From Micromonosporaceae bacterium (GTDB lineage: Bacteria; Actinomycetota; Actinomycetes; Mycobacteriales; Micromonosporaceae): a stretch of 64,000 nt of DNA. This document shows, one piece after another, positions 1 through 9,156 of this stretch; position 1 is the stretch's first letter, and each line of letters begins with the position of its first letter. Under the pieces are notes generated by a model, which saw only the letters and a list, made by a program, of their open reading frames with translations, was not told where the DNA came from and did no database searches. Location of the stretch: the NCBI GenBank assembly GCA_009377645.1, contig WHTQ01000005.1:1-64000 (forward strand), in the 5' to 3' direction. Both the position numbers and the translations under genes were made by a program.

Positions 1-710
1 CCGAGCGGGAAGAACGCACCCGAGAACAGCAGGAAGAACGGCAGCCCGTACACCATCAGCCGCTGCATCATCAGCTGGGTCGGGTCGGTGGCCCAGCCGG
101 TCTTCAGGATCATCTGCTTGGCGGTCAGGTGGGTGGTGATCATCATCAGCACCACCAGGATGCCGGTGACGATCCGGACCGTCACCATGCTGGTGTCGAG
201 CTCGGCGAACCGCGCGAAGTCGTCGTCGAAGAACCGGCTGGCGATCGGCGCCCCGAACAGCTGCGCCAGCGAGGCGTCGTGGAACTTCTCGTGGGTCCAG
301 GTGTAGAGATCGGTGTTGTCGGTCCGGTTCGGGTTCAGCCGGCGGAGGATCCAGAACAGGCTGATGAACACCGGGATCTGCAGGACCAGCGGCAGGCAGC
401 CCATCAGCGGGTTGGCCTTCTCCCGCTTGTAGAGCTCCATCATCTCCTTCTGGAGCGTCTCCCGGTCGCCCTTGTGCTTCTCCTGCAGCTGTTTGACCTG
501 TGGCTGCACCGCCTGCATCGCCCGCTGCGACTTGATCTGTTTGACGAACAGCGGGAACAGGATGATCCGGACCGTGATCACCAGGAAAATGATGGCGAGG
601 ATCCAGTCCCAGTTGGTCGCGAGCACCTCGCGCTCCCCGAGGAACGACCAGACGTCGTGCCAACGGAGCAGGATCCACGAGATGGCGATGTACAGCCAGT
701 TCAAGCTCAC
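1..710 (-). CDS. yidC: Membrane protein insertase YidC (3' end beyond window)
   Basis: YidC/Oxa1 inserts and folds inner-membrane proteins together with or apart from SecYEG. Translating the minus strand from the GTG gives [12 protein letters not shown], a membrane segment ([19 protein letters not shown]), the family's basic cytoplasmic hairpin loop rich in Lys/Glu/Gln ([19 protein letters not shown]) and the second segment [18 protein letters not shown]. This is the short actinobacterial form without the large periplasmic domain. The GTG start overlaps the yidD stop by four bases, implying translational coupling. The gene runs off the left edge, so the C-terminal tail is not visible. It is missing from the ORF track because it is open at the edge. 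Confidence 0.93.
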   Translation of the reverse strand, partial: MSLNWLYIAISWILLRWHDVWSFLGEREVLATNWDWILAIIFLVITVRIILFPLFVKQIKSQRAMQAVQPQVKQLQEKHKGDRETLQKEMMELYKREKANPLMGCLPLVLQIPVFISLFWILRRLNPNRTDNTDLYTWTHEKFHDASLAQLFGAPIASRFFDDDFARFAELDTSMVTVRIVTGILVVLMMITTHLTAKQMILKTGWATDPTQLMMQRLMVYGLPFFLLFSGAFFPL

Positions 711-1000
711 TGTGCGGCTCCAGTCGCGGCTCTGTGGGCGTGGGGCACCGGGTCGTACCCTCCGGGGTGGAACGGGTGGCAGCGCAGCAGCCGCCACAGC
801 GTGAGGCCGGTGCCGCGCAACGCCCCGTGGCGGCCGATCGCCTCCAGGGCGTAGGTGCTACAGGACGGGTAGAACCGGCAGCGCGCCGGCAGCGCCGGCC
901 CCAGCCACCGACGGTACGCGATGATCGGCCAGGCCAGACACCGGCCACCTAGGCTGGCCGGCTGCGGGATCGGCTCGGGCGTACGCGGGTCGGGACTCAC
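707..1000 (-). CDS. yidD: Membrane protein insertion efficiency factor YidD
   Basis: Small YidD/DUF37 protein (97 aa) that assists YidC-dependent insertion at the membrane. The family signature is plain: two Cys in [15 protein letters not shown], then the basic helix [18 protein letters not shown]. Length is normal (70-110 aa) with a short Pro-rich N-terminal extension. It overlaps rnpA by four bases upstream and yidC by four bases downstream, the classic rpmH-rnpA-yidD-yidC operon. Confidence 0.95.
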   Translation of the reverse strand: MSPDPRTPEPIPQPASLGGRCLAWPIIAYRRWLGPALPARCRFYPSCSTYALEAIGRHGALRGTGLTLWRLLRCHPFHPGGYDPVPHAHRAATGAAQ

Positions 1001-1359
1001 GCCGCCGCCCCAGTACGCGCGGCGGTGCGCAGCGCGACCGCCAGGTCCTCGGCCAGCTGCGCCGGCCGGGCGTCGGCGGCCGCCGGCAGCGCCCGGACCA
1101 CCAGCTGGCTACCCGGCGGCAGCTCGGCCAGGTGCCCGCGTACCAGATGTCGCAGCCGGCGCCGGACCCGGTTGCGGACTACCGCACCCCCGACCGCCCG
1201 GGAGACCACGAACCCGGCGCGCGGGGGAGCCGGACCGCCGGCCAGCTGGAGGTGGACGACCAGCGTGTGCCGGCCGGAGCGCCGGCCGGCCCGGGTCGCC
1301 GCGGTGAACTCGTCGCGCCGACGCAGCCGATGCGCCCGGTCGAGCATGGTCGCCCCCAT
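997..1359 (-). CDS. rnpA: Ribonuclease P protein component
   Basis: Protein subunit of RNase P, which binds the RnpB RNA and matures the 5' ends of tRNAs. The diagnostic RNR motif is visible as [15 protein letters not shown], preceded by [11 protein letters not shown]. About 120 aa, the usual size. Two in-frame ATGs are possible; the second (12 nt inside, starting MLDRAHRL) matches the usual N-terminus of relatives, so the true protein may be 116 aa. Lies directly downstream of rpmH and overlaps yidD. Confidence 0.95.
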   Translation of the reverse strand: MGATMLDRAHRLRRRDEFTAATRAGRRSGRHTLVVHLQLAGGPAPPRAGFVVSRAVGGAVVRNRVRRRLRHLVRGHLAELPPGSQLVVRALPAAADARPAQLAEDLAVALRTAARTGAAA

Positions 1360-1382
1360 CCCGGCCCTGAGTCCCAGCCGGC

Positions 1383-1520
1383 TCAGGCCGACAGGCGGGT
1401 CCGTCCCTTGGCCCGGCGTGCCCGGAGGATGGCCCGGCCGGCCCGGGTGCGCATGCGCAGCCGGAAGCCGTGGGTCTTCTTGCGGCGACGGTTGTTCGGC
1501 TGGAAGGTGCGCTTGCTCAC
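1383..1520 (-). CDS. rpmH: 50S ribosomal protein L34
   Basis: Ribosomal protein bL34, 45 aa: [20 protein letters not shown] followed by [18 protein letters not shown] and TRLSA. The complete family consensus is present. The GTG start was chosen because it yields the canonical MSKRTFQP beginning; the ORF track only shows this gene as the tail of a long shadow frame. First gene of the leftward rpmH-rnpA-yidD-yidC operon and divergent from dnaA. Confidence 0.97.
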   Translation of the reverse strand: MSKRTFQPNNRRRKKTHGFRLRMRTRAGRAILRARRAKGRTRLSA

Positions 1521-2027
1521 GTCAGGCTCTCCGTAGTCAGGGTCCGGCGGGGTGGCCGTGACCGAATGGTCGTCGAACCGTGGTCGTCCCCGGCCAGCTC
1601 CCAAGCCTAGCAACCGGCCGGACGAACGGCGCGTCGCGGTGACGGGGTCCGGCTTCGGCAGGACGGACAGTCGGAGAATAACCGATAAAACCACCCCAAG
1701 CCGTGTGGACAGCGGTTGTCTTCCTGTGGACAACACTGTTAGCGTGCGCGTCTGTCGGTCTGTCCGGTAGTGCCGGCTCGTCGCCCGGCAGGCGGAACCG
1801 CCCATGGCGGTCGGTCGTTCGCCACGATGAGCCCACCTGCGCGACCTCCGCGGTCGGCGGTGCTTCGCGACCGCCCGTCCGGGCGCCACGACCGGCTGAT
1901 ACACAGGCTGTGGACAACATGTGGACAAGCGGCCGTCATGGTCGGCGAGGCGAGGCCGGTTAGCCCTGCGGTGGTGCGGCGGGCACGCCGACCGGGTAGG
2001 GGGGTGGACGACGTGGGGGAGGCTGTC
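1521..2027. promoter_or_regulatory. rpmH-dnaA divergent intergenic region with DnaA boxes
   Basis: About 500 bp without a gene between divergent rpmH and dnaA. It holds at least three exact copies of the actinobacterial DnaA box in the TGTGGACAA orientation (positions 1725-1733, 1909-1917 and 1920-1928, the last two nearly adjacent) and a one-mismatch copy (TGTGGACAG, 1704-1712). These probably autoregulate dnaA and may contribute to origin function. The long ORF starting at 1770 runs through these boxes, one reason to place the dnaA start downstream. Confidence 0.75.
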
Positions 2028-3929
2028 ATGGGCGCCGGTGGAGCCGACCTGGCCGGGCTCTGGCAGGACGCGACCGAGGAAATCGCCGACGAGATCGTCT
2101 CCGCCCAGCAGCGCGCCTACCTGCGGGAGACCCAGCTGCGGGCGATCGTCGAGGACACCGCGCTGCTGTCGGTGCCGGACGCGTTCACCCGCGACCAGAT
2201 CGAGACCAAGCTGCGGCCGGCGATCACCGACGCGCTGTCCCGGCGGATGGGCCGGGCGATCCAGGTGGCGGTGACCCTGACCGCCAGCGACCGGCCGGCT
2301 CCACCCGCGTTCACCAGCTTGCCGTTGCCGGTCCCGCCACCGCCGCCCGGGCCACCGGCCTCCCCCCAGCCTGGGTCGGCCCTGGGGCCGTCGGCCTCCC
2401 CGCCGGAGGGCCCGCCCGACCCGCGGTGGCCGGCCGAGGAGCCGGGCCGGTCCTCGGCGGACCCGGCACCGGTGCGGTCCGGGTTGGCGCCGGAGCCCGG
2501 TTCGGAGCCGGCCGGCCGGCTGGTCCGCTCCGGACCGGCCGACGAGCCGGACCAGGCGGCCGCCCGGATGCCCTTCGACCGGACCACACCGGACCGCACC
2601 GCACCGGAGCACACCGCCCCGGACCGCACTGCCCCACACCGGACCGGACCGGACCGCGCCGCCACCGACCACCCGACCACCGACCACCACCCGGCCGACC
2701 ACCACGACCCGGCTGACCAAGGGGGCAACCACGTGCCCGACCACCACGGGCCCGACCGGCCGGCCGAGGGGCGGGCGGACACCCGGGCCGGCATCGGGAT
2801 GGCGGCGACCGACCGGGGCGACCCGAGCGAGAGCGGGCCCGGCCGGAGCGAGCGGTGGGTGGCGCCCGCCGCCCGGCCGGCCGCATCGGCGAGCACCGGG
2901 GGGAACCGGCTCAACCCGAAGTACATGTTCGAGACGTTCGTGATCGGTTCCTCGAACCGGTTCGCCCACGCCGCCGCGGTGGCGGTCGCCGAGTCGCCCG
3001 CGAAGGCGTACAACCCGCTGTTCATCTACGGCAGCTCCGGGTTGGGCAAGACCCACCTGCTGCACGCGATCGGCCACTACGCCTCGCAGCTGGGCAACGC
3101 CCGGGCGATCCGGTACGTCTCGACCGAGGAGTTCACCAACGACTTCATCAACTCGGTCCGCGACGACAAGAGCAACGCGTTCCAGCGCCGCTACCGGGAC
3201 GTGGATGTGCTGCTGATCGACGACATCCAGTTCCTGGAGACCCGCGAGCGGACCCAGGAGGAGTTCTTCCACACCTTCAACACGCTGCACAACACCAACA
3301 AGCAGATCGTGATCACGTCGGACCGGTCCCCGAAGCAGCTCTCCACCCTCGAGGACCGGCTGCGGACCCGGTTCGAGTGGGGGCTGCTGGCCGACATCCA
3401 GCCCCCCGACCTGGAGACCCGGATCGCGATCCTGCAGAAGAAGGCGGCCCAGGAACGGCTGCACGCCCCGGCCGAGGTGCTGGAGTTCATCGCCTCCCGG
3501 ATCTCCAACTCAATCCGGGAGCTGGAGGGGGCGCTGATCCGGGTCACCGCGTTCGCGTCGCTGACCCGCTCCGCGGTGGAGCTGTCGCTGGCCGAGGAGG
3601 TGCTGCGGGACTTCATCCCGGACGGCGCCGAACCGCAGGTCACGGTGGACCAGATCATGGCCTCCACGGCCGACTACTTCGGGGTGAGCCTGGAGGACCT
3701 GCGAGGGCCGTCGCGGTCCCGGGTGCTGGTCAACGCCCGGCAGGTCGCGATGTACCTGTGCCGGGAGCTGACCGAGCTGTCGCTGCCCCGGATCGGGCAG
3801 GCGTTCGGCGGCCGCGACCACACCACCGTGATGCACGCCGAACGCCGGATCCGGCAGCAGATGGCCGAACGGCGGTCGCTGTTCAACCAGATCGCCGAGC
3901 TCACCAACCGGATCAAGCAGACCACCTGA
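2028..3929 (+). CDS. dnaA: Chromosomal replication initiator DnaA
   Basis: Initiator ATPase that binds DnaA boxes and melts oriC. Domain I (about residues 1-90: [14 protein letters not shown] and [11 protein letters not shown]), an unusually long Pro- and then Asp/His/Thr-rich domain II (about 90-295), AAA+ domain III with Walker [14 protein letters not shown] and Walker [14 protein letters not shown], and domain IV with the DNA-contacting [15 protein letters not shown]. The ATG is preceded by GGGGGAGG at 5 nt; in-frame GTGs 24 and 15 nt upstream are alternatives. The 719-aa ORF extends through regulatory DnaA boxes and is not favoured. Predicted 633 aa, in the range of long streptomycete-type DnaA. 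Confidence 0.96.
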   Translation: MGAGGADLAGLWQDATEEIADEIVSAQQRAYLRETQLRAIVEDTALLSVPDAFTRDQIETKLRPAITDALSRRMGRAIQVAVTLTASDRPAPPAFTSLPLPVPPPPPGPPASPQPGSALGPSASPPEGPPDPRWPAEEPGRSSADPAPVRSGLAPEPGSEPAGRLVRSGPADEPDQAAARMPFDRTTPDRTAPEHTAPDRTAPHRTGPDRAATDHPTTDHHPADHHDPADQGGNHVPDHHGPDRPAEGRADTRAGIGMAATDRGDPSESGPGRSERWVAPAARPAASASTGGNRLNPKYMFETFVIGSSNRFAHAAAVAVAESPAKAYNPLFIYGSSGLGKTHLLHAIGHYASQLGNARAIRYVSTEEFTNDFINSVRDDKSNAFQRRYRDVDVLLIDDIQFLETRERTQEEFFHTFNTLHNTNKQIVITSDRSPKQLSTLEDRLRTRFEWGLLADIQPPDLETRIAILQKKAAQERLHAPAEVLEFIASRISNSIRELEGALIRVTAFASLTRSAVELSLAEEVLRDFIPDGAEPQVTVDQIMASTADYFGVSLEDLRGPSRSRVLVNARQVAMYLCRELTELSLPRIGQAFGGRDHTTVMHAERRIRQQMAERRSLFNQIAELTNRIKQTT

Positions 3930-3969
3930 CCCGCCGGCCCGCCCGCCGTCCGCCGTCCGGCCCGCCGTA

Positions 3970-4110
3970 CACAGGCTGTGGGTGAAGCCTGCGGAAAACC
4001 GGTGGGGATCCCGGTGGACAACCCGGCCCGGCGGTGGAAAGCCGGGGGACAACCGGATTCACAGGATGTGGCCAACCCTGCGGAAAACCGGTGGGAATCC
4101 GGTGGACGGC
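3970..4110 (+). repeat. Duplicated ~50-bp block inside oriC (89-90 bp period)
   Basis: Two copies of a block beginning ACAGG(C/A)TGTGG and containing CCTGCGGAAAACCGGTGGG then ATCC(C)GGTGGAC, starting near 3971 and 4061. The offset is 90 bp, then 89 bp after a one-base indel. Each copy carries a GGTGGAC DnaA-like half site, so the block looks like a duplicated DnaA-binding module. Confidence 0.7.
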
Positions 4111-4318
4111 CGGGGACAACCGGCACCGCCGCTGCCGGTTGTGGACAGTCCGGCGGTTTCTCCACCGCCCGGTCCACCGGATGCCCACCGGGGTGCGCCG
4201 CCGTGACCTCGGCCGACGCCGGTACTCCACAGCTTCCACACCACCGACGACTATGACGAGATAGATCTTTCCTAAGAGCTAAAACCAATCATCTGGGTGT
4301 GGGTAGCCGGTCCAGCCG

Positions 4319-4346
4319 GCTGGGACCCGGCCGCGCGGGTCCCAGC
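4319..4346. terminator. Perfect 11-bp hairpin upstream of dnaN
   Basis: GCTGGGACCCG and CGGGTCCCAGC flank a 6-nt loop (GCCGCG). There is no T tract, so whether it ends transcription entering from dnaA or structures the dnaN leader/origin edge is open. It is followed by a likely dnaN promoter region (GACAAT around 4364) and the AGGAGG ribosome site. Confidence 0.5.
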
Positions 4347-4402
4347 TCCGGCTCCTACAGTGCGACAATGGCTAACCGGCAGACACAGGCAGGAGGCCAC
4401 AA

Positions 4403-5536
4403 ATGAAGTTTCGGGTGGAACGGGACGCCCTGGCTGACGGAGTCGCCTGGACCGCCAAGGGCCTGCCGGCCCGACCGTCGGTGCCGGTGCTGGCCGGTGT
4501 GCTGCTCCGGGTCACCGACAACGTGCTGCACCTGTCCGGCTTCGACTACCAGGTCTCCAGCGAGGCCGAGGTGCCGGTGCACGCTGACGCCGACGGGGCG
4601 GCGCTGGTCTCCGGGCGGCTGCTGGCCGAGATCACCAAGGCACTGCCGGGCAAGCCGGTAGAGGTGGCCGCGATCGACGCGCACCTGGAGCTGACCTGCG
4701 GCAGCGCTCGGTTCACGTTGCCGACCATGCCGGTCGAGGACTACCCGACCCTGCCCGCCCTGCCGGAGCGCGCCGGCACCGTGGACGCGACCAAGTTCGC
4801 CGCCGCGGTCGCGCAGGTGGCGCTGGCCGCCGGGCGGGACGAGACGCTGCCGATGATGACCGGGGTGCGGCTCGAGCTGAACGGCCCGAGCCTGGCGCTG
4901 CTGGCCACCGACCGCTACCGGCTGGCGGTGCGGGAGATCGAGTGGCAGCCCGACCAGCCGGAGGTGAGCGCCAACGCGCTGGTCCCGGCCCGCACGCTCG
5001 CGGACACCGCCAAGACCCTCGGGCCGCTCGGCGGCGAGCTGGTGATCGCGCTGGCCGCCGGCGCCGCCGAGGGGATGATCGGGTTCGCGGCCGGGGATCG
5101 GCGGACCACCAGCCGGCTGCTGGACGGTGCCAACTATCCGGCCGTACGCAACCTGTTCCCGGCCAGTCACACCGCGCAGGCCCGGGTGCCGGTGGCCGCG
5201 CTGACCGAGGTGGTCCGGCGGGTGTCGCTGGTCGGTGAACGCACCACTCCGGTGCGGCTGGCGTTCAGCGGGGACGGGCTGGTGGTCGAGGCGGGCGGCA
5301 CCGAGGAGGCGCGGGCCAGCGAGGCGACCGAGGCCAGCTTCGACGGCGAGGAGCCGATGACGCTCGCCTTCAACCCGCAGTACCTGCTCGACGGGCTGTC
5401 GGCGCTGTCCGAGCCGACCGCCGTGTTCTCGTTCGTGGAGCCCGGAAAGCCGGCGGTGCTGGCGCCGGCCACGGAGGAAGGCGAGATCGTGCCCGGCTAC
5501 CGTTACCTGATCCAGCCGATCCGGGTCGTGCGCTGA
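4403..5536 (+). CDS. dnaN: DNA polymerase III sliding clamp (beta subunit)
   Basis: Beta clamp, the ring that tethers the replicative polymerase. Starts MKFRVERDALADGVAW; three clamp folds of roughly 125 residues each are discernible, with SGFDYQVSSEAEV in fold 1 and TDRYRLAVREIEW in fold 2. It ends with the conserved YRYLIQPIR C-terminal region that lines the partner-binding cleft. 377 aa, normal length. AGGAGG lies 6 nt before the ATG. First gene of the rightward dnaN-gnd-recF-DUF721 run. Confidence 0.97.
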   Translation: MKFRVERDALADGVAWTAKGLPARPSVPVLAGVLLRVTDNVLHLSGFDYQVSSEAEVPVHADADGAALVSGRLLAEITKALPGKPVEVAAIDAHLELTCGSARFTLPTMPVEDYPTLPALPERAGTVDATKFAAAVAQVALAAGRDETLPMMTGVRLELNGPSLALLATDRYRLAVREIEWQPDQPEVSANALVPARTLADTAKTLGPLGGELVIALAAGAAEGMIGFAAGDRRTTSRLLDGANYPAVRNLFPASHTAQARVPVAALTEVVRRVSLVGERTTPVRLAFSGDGLVVEAGGTEEARASEATEASFDGEEPMTLAFNPQYLLDGLSALSEPTAVFSFVEPGKPAVLAPATEEGEIVPGYRYLIQPIRVVR

Positions 5537-5554
5537 CCGTACTGGGGGGATCTG

Positions 5555-6424
5555 ATGCAGCTCGGCCTGGTGGGGCTCGGCCGGATGGGCGGCAGCATGC
5601 GGGACCGGCTGCGGGAGGCCGGTCACGAGGTGGTCGGCTACGACCACGACCCGGCGCTGACCGACGTGCCGAGCCTGGCGGCGCTGGCCGGCGCGCTCGC
5701 ACCGCCGCGGGTGGTGTGGCTGATGGTGCCGGCGGCGGTGACCGGGGAGGTGGTCGACGCGCTGGCGGCAGCGCTCGCCTCCGGCGACCTGATCATCGAC
5801 GGCGGTAACTCGCACTACACCCACGACGGCCCGCGGGCGGCGCGGCTGGCCGAGTCGGGGATCGGCTACCTTGACGTCGGCGTCTCCGGCGGGGTGTGGG
5901 GCCGGGAGCAGGGGTACGCGCTGATGGTCGGCGGCGAGGACCGGCAGGTGCAGCGGTGCCGGCCGATCTTCGAGGCGCTCAAGCCGGCCGGTGAGTTCGG
6001 GTTCGTGCACGCCGGCGGGGTCGGCGCCGGCCACTACGCGAAGATGGTCCACAACGGCATCGAGTACGGTCTGATGCAGGCCTATGCCGAGGGGTACGAG
6101 CTGCTGACGCGCTCGACGCTGGTCGAGGACGTGCCCGGGGTGGTCCGGTCGTGGCGGGACGGCTCGGTGGTGCGGTCCTGGCTGCTCGACCTGCTCGACC
6201 GGGCGCTGACTGAGGACCCGGAGCTGGCGTCGCTGCGCGGCTACGTGCAGGACACCGGAGAGGGGCGGTGGACGGTGGCGGAGGCGATCCGGCTCGGGGT
6301 GCCGATGCCGGCGCTGACGGCGGCGCTGTTCGCCCGGTTCTCGTCCCGGGAGGACGACCCGCCGGCCATGCGGGCGGTGGCCGCGCTGCGGGAGCAGTTC
6401 GGCGGCCACGCGGTGCGGCGGTAG
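5555..6424 (+). CDS. gnd: 6-phosphogluconate dehydrogenase, short (decarboxylating) type
   Basis: Oxidises 6-phosphogluconate to ribulose 5-phosphate and CO2 in the pentose phosphate pathway. N-terminal dinucleotide site [13 protein letters not shown], substrate signature [29 protein letters not shown] and catalytic [10 protein letters not shown] are all present. At 289 aa it belongs to the short, typically NAD-preferring bacterial type, not the 470-aa dimeric form. Insertion between dnaN and recF is a known actinomycete arrangement. A G-rich ribosome site precedes the ATG. Confidence 0.93.
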   Translation: MQLGLVGLGRMGGSMRDRLREAGHEVVGYDHDPALTDVPSLAALAGALAPPRVVWLMVPAAVTGEVVDALAAALASGDLIIDGGNSHYTHDGPRAARLAESGIGYLDVGVSGGVWGREQGYALMVGGEDRQVQRCRPIFEALKPAGEFGFVHAGGVGAGHYAKMVHNGIEYGLMQAYAEGYELLTRSTLVEDVPGVVRSWRDGSVVRSWLLDLLDRALTEDPELASLRGYVQDTGEGRWTVAEAIRLGVPMPALTAALFARFSSREDDPPAMRAVAALREQFGGHAVRR

Positions 6425-6434
6425 CGGAGCCGCC

Positions 6435-7556
6435 GTGCACGTACGCCGGCTGGAGCTGGTCGACTTCCGCTCGTACCGGGCGGTCGAGGTCGACTTCGAG
6501 CCGGGCGCGAGCGTGCTGGTCGGCCCGAACGGGATCGGCAAGACCAACCTGGTCGAGGCGCTCGGCTACATCGCCACGCTGGCCAGCCACCGGGTCGCCA
6601 CGGACGCGCCGCTGGTGCGCTCCGGCGCCGGCTCAGCGGTGATCCGGTGTACGGTGATGCACGACGGCCGGGAGCTGCTGGTCGAGCTGGAGTTGGTGCC
6701 CGGCAAGGCGAACCGGGCGCGGCTGGGCCACTCGCCGGTCCGGCGCGCCCGGGAGGTGGTGGGGGCGCTGCGGATGGTGCTGTTCGCCCCCGAAGACATC
6801 GAGCTGGTACGCGGGGACCCGGCGGCCCGGCGCCGCTACCTGGACGATCTGCTGGTCGCCCGCCGGCCGCGGTTCGCGGCGGTGTGCGCCGACTACGACC
6901 GGGTGCTCAAGCAGCGCAACGCGCTGCTGCGCACCGCCCAGCTGGCGCGCCGGTCCGGCGGCGGGGCCGACCTGTCCACACTGGATGTGTGGGACGGGCA
7001 GCTGGCCGGGCACGGGGCGGAGCTGCTGGCCGGCCGGCTGGAGCTGGCCGCCGGGCTGGCACCGCACGTGGCGGCTGGCTACGACGCGGTGGCGGGCGAG
7101 GCGGCCGGGGCGGCGAGCCTGCGCTACCGCTCCTCGCTGCCCGCCGCCGGCGCGGACCGGGACGCGCTCGCGACGGCGCTGGCGGCGGCGCTGGCGCAGG
7201 CCCGCACCGCCGAGGTGGAACGGGGCGTCACGACGGTCGGCCCGCACCGCGACGACCTGGCGCTGACGCTCGGCGAGCTGCCGGCCAAGGGGTACGCGAG
7301 CCACGGCGAGTGCTGGTCGTTCGCGGTCGCGCTGCGGCTGGCCGCGTACCGGCTGCTGCGGGCGGACGGGGTGGAGCCGGTGCTGGTGCTCGACGACGTG
7401 TTCGCGGAGCTGGACACCGGGCGGCGGGACCGGCTGGCGCGCAGCCTCGAGGACGCCACCCAGACCCTGGTGACCTGTGCCGTCGAGGCGGACGTCCCGG
7501 TCGCCCTGCACGGGGCCCGGTTCGAGGTGCGCGACGGTGAGGTGAAGCGTGTCTAG
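6435..7556 (+). CDS. recF: DNA replication/repair protein RecF
   Basis: SMC-like ATPase that loads RecA at ssDNA gaps with RecOR. Walker [17 protein letters not shown] lies at about residues 30-45, and the N-terminus [15 protein letters not shown] is canonical. The C-terminal signature [20 protein letters not shown] combines Walker B and D-loop. 373 aa, normal. GTG start 10 nt after gnd stops; it overlaps the next gene by 8 nt. Confidence 0.96.
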   Translation: MHVRRLELVDFRSYRAVEVDFEPGASVLVGPNGIGKTNLVEALGYIATLASHRVATDAPLVRSGAGSAVIRCTVMHDGRELLVELELVPGKANRARLGHSPVRRAREVVGALRMVLFAPEDIELVRGDPAARRRYLDDLLVARRPRFAAVCADYDRVLKQRNALLRTAQLARRSGGGADLSTLDVWDGQLAGHGAELLAGRLELAAGLAPHVAAGYDAVAGEAAGAASLRYRSSLPAAGADRDALATALAAALAQARTAEVERGVTTVGPHRDDLALTLGELPAKGYASHGECWSFAVALRLAAYRLLRADGVEPVLVLDDVFAELDTGRRDRLARSLEDATQTLVTCAVEADVPVALHGARFEVRDGEVKRV

Positions 7557-8187
7557 CGACGCCCGCCCCGAACCGCCCGCCCCGGACCGCCCGCCGGCCG
7601 AGCAGCCGCCGGGCTCCCCTCCCTCCTCGCCGGCGTCCGGGGAGGTGATCCTGCCGCCGGCCCGGACCGGGCCGGAGCTGGCCCGGGCGGTGCTGGACGC
7701 GGCGAACGCCCGCCGTACCGCCGCCGGACGGCGGGGCGGCGGTACCGGCGCCGGCGCGGGCACCCGGGGGTCCACCAGCAAGGCCGGCCGGGCCGCCAGC
7801 CGCCGGGGCTGGACCGGCCCGGGCCCGGACCCGCGCGACCCGCAGCCGCTCGGGGCGGTGCTGGGCAAGCTGGTAAAGAACCGGGGCTGGCAGCGCCCAG
7901 CCGCGGAGGCGGCCGTGTTCGGGCAGTGGGAGAAGGTGGTCGGCGCTGAGGTCGCCGAGCACTGTCGGCCGGTCAAGCTGGAGAACCGGGAGCTGACCAT
8001 CGAGGCGGTCTCGACCGCCTGGGCCACCCAGCTGCGGCTGCTGGCGGGTTCGTTGATCAAGCAGATCGCCTCGGTGGTCGGCCACAACGTGGTTACCACC
8101 CTGCGGATCCACGGCCCGGCCGCGCCGTCCTGGAAGAAGGGCACCCGCCGGGTCCGGGGCCGCGGCCCGCGCGACACCTACGGCTGA
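7549..8187 (+). CDS. DUF721 (DciA-like) protein
   Basis: Actinobacterial DUF721 protein that follows recF. The C-terminal half (about 95-190) carries the family core: [34 protein letters not shown] and [17 protein letters not shown]. The N-terminal 90 residues are Pro/Ala/Gly-rich and low complexity. Related DciA proteins are replicative-helicase operators, which fits its place in the origin cluster, but that role is inferred here. The GTG start overlaps recF by 8 nt, so expression is coupled. Confidence 0.88.
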   Translation: MSSDARPEPPAPDRPPAEQPPGSPPSSPASGEVILPPARTGPELARAVLDAANARRTAAGRRGGGTGAGAGTRGSTSKAGRAASRRGWTGPGPDPRDPQPLGAVLGKLVKNRGWQRPAAEAAVFGQWEKVVGAEVAEHCRPVKLENRELTIEAVSTAWATQLRLLAGSLIKQIASVVGHNVVTTLRIHGPAAPSWKKGTRRVRGRGPRDTYG

Positions 8188-8212
8188 GCGCCCAGGCGCT
8201 GAGCCCGGCTCA
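8185..8212. terminator. Back-to-back short hairpins after the recF operon
   Basis: AGCGCC-CA-GGCGCT followed at once by TGAGCC-C-GGCTCA, between convergent genes. Stable by eye but lacking a T tract, as is usual for terminators in GC-rich actinobacteria. Confidence 0.4.
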
Positions 8213-8258
8213 GGTTCTGGGGCTGAGCGGGGCTCCCGGCTTGGGGACGGACGAACCC

Positions 8259-8813
8259 CTACGAGTCGGCGTAGACGGCGAAGCCCCGGTCGGCGCAGCG
8301 GCGGTAGAAGCGGGCCAGCACCGCCAGCTCGGAGAGCGGGAACCGCCAGTTCAGCGCGGCACCGTCCTGGTTGCGGAGCTTGCGCAGCCGGGTCTCCAGC
8401 CACCGCAGCTGGGCGTCGGCCAGCCGGCTGTCGGACAGCGCGTCCCGCAGCACCGTGCTCACCGAGTCGAAGCTGACCACGTCGCCGTGGATGGTGTGGT
8501 TGGTGACGAACTGCTCCAGCCCGCCGGCGACCCAGGCGCAGCCGTCCGGGTCGATCACCGGGTCCTCGTCCTCGGCGGCCGCGTCGGTGGCGTAGAGCAC
8601 CCCGTCCAGACCGAGCAGCAGGTCCACCAGGTCGATGTACGCGGTCGCCCGGACCGTCCCGGTGTTAGCGATATGTCCCGCCAGTGCGGCGGTCGGGGCC
8701 GCCACCTCCGGGGCCTCGGCCAGCTCACCGAAGTCCACGAACTCGGCCGGCGCGACCGGATCGTAGAACCTGCCCGTACGCGGCCAGGCCACGGCGACGT
8801 TGTCCAGCCCCAT
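8259..8813 (-). CDS. Conserved hypothetical protein
   Basis: 184-aa soluble acidic protein (starts MGLDNVAVAWPRTGRF) that I do not recognise as a named family. No signal peptide or membrane segment is visible. The C-terminal third is helical and basic (LADAQLRWLETRLRKLRN, then VLARFYRRCADRGFAVYADS). It is transcribed against the flanking origin genes, convergent with the DUF721 gene and divergent from gyrB. Codon third positions are strongly GC-biased, as in real genes, and the opposite-strand ORF overlapping it is its shadow. Confidence 0.7.
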   Translation of the reverse strand: MGLDNVAVAWPRTGRFYDPVAPAEFVDFGELAEAPEVAAPTAALAGHIANTGTVRATAYIDLVDLLLGLDGVLYATDAAAEDEDPVIDPDGCAWVAGGLEQFVTNHTIHGDVVSFDSVSTVLRDALSDSRLADAQLRWLETRLRKLRNQDGAALNWRFPLSELAVLARFYRRCADRGFAVYADS

Positions 8814-9156
8814 CGGGCGTTTCTCCCTTCCTCGTACGGACGCCCGCCCCGCCCCCCACCGGCGCGTCGACGCCGAGTGAGGCTACGGCACCCAGGCGTT
8901 CCGGCGCGACCCCTGAAGGGTCAGATTTCCGGCCGGCCCGCGTACCGCCGCTCGACGGCCCGTCTGGCGGGCCGGTCCCGGAACCCGGTGGAGGGGATTG
9001 CACGCCCCGAAATTCGGGCGCTGGCGGCCACGCGAGGGGGTGCCGTGCGGAGGTTCTGTCGCCGCCGCACAGTAAGATTGACGTGAGAACGGGCACCCCG
9101 TCGGCGAAGCCACGGGCGGGCATCCGCGGTCGTGCCGGCGGAGGGAGGACAACAGG
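8814..9156 (+). promoter_or_regulatory. gyrB upstream region
   Basis: 343 bp without a gene. A possible -10 element TAAGAT lies at 9073-9078, with no convincing -35. The ribosome site GGAGGGAGGA sits just before the gyrB GTG. No DnaA box is seen. DNA supercoiling control of gyrase promoters is known in other bacteria, but nothing here proves it. Confidence 0.45.

Larger units (their letters stand above)
3930..4402. other. oriC: Chromosomal replication origin oriC
   Basis: Non-coding 473 bp between dnaA and dnaN, the standard actinobacterial oriC position. Contains DnaA-box-like sites (GGTGGACAA 4013-4021, TGTGGACAG 4140-4148, weaker GGGGACAA sites near 4046 and 4113), a duplicated block (listed separately), and the most AT-rich stretch of the neighbourhood around 4247-4293 (ATGACGAGATAGATCTTTCC onward), a plausible unwinding element. 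The dnaN promoter and a strong hairpin lie at the right end. Confidence 0.85.

Noticed and set aside
1770-2027. Longer N-terminus for DnaA from the ORF track
   Set aside because: The extension runs through three DnaA boxes, has no DnaA similarity, and the downstream ATG has a good ribosome site.
1383-3464. 693-aa minus-strand ORF across dnaA
   Set aside because: Only its last 45 codons are a gene (rpmH); the rest is antisense to dnaA and reflects GC-rich stop avoidance.
4355-6547. 730-aa minus-strand ORF across dnaN and gnd
   Set aside because: Arg/His/Pro-rich shadow of genes on the other strand with clear family motifs.
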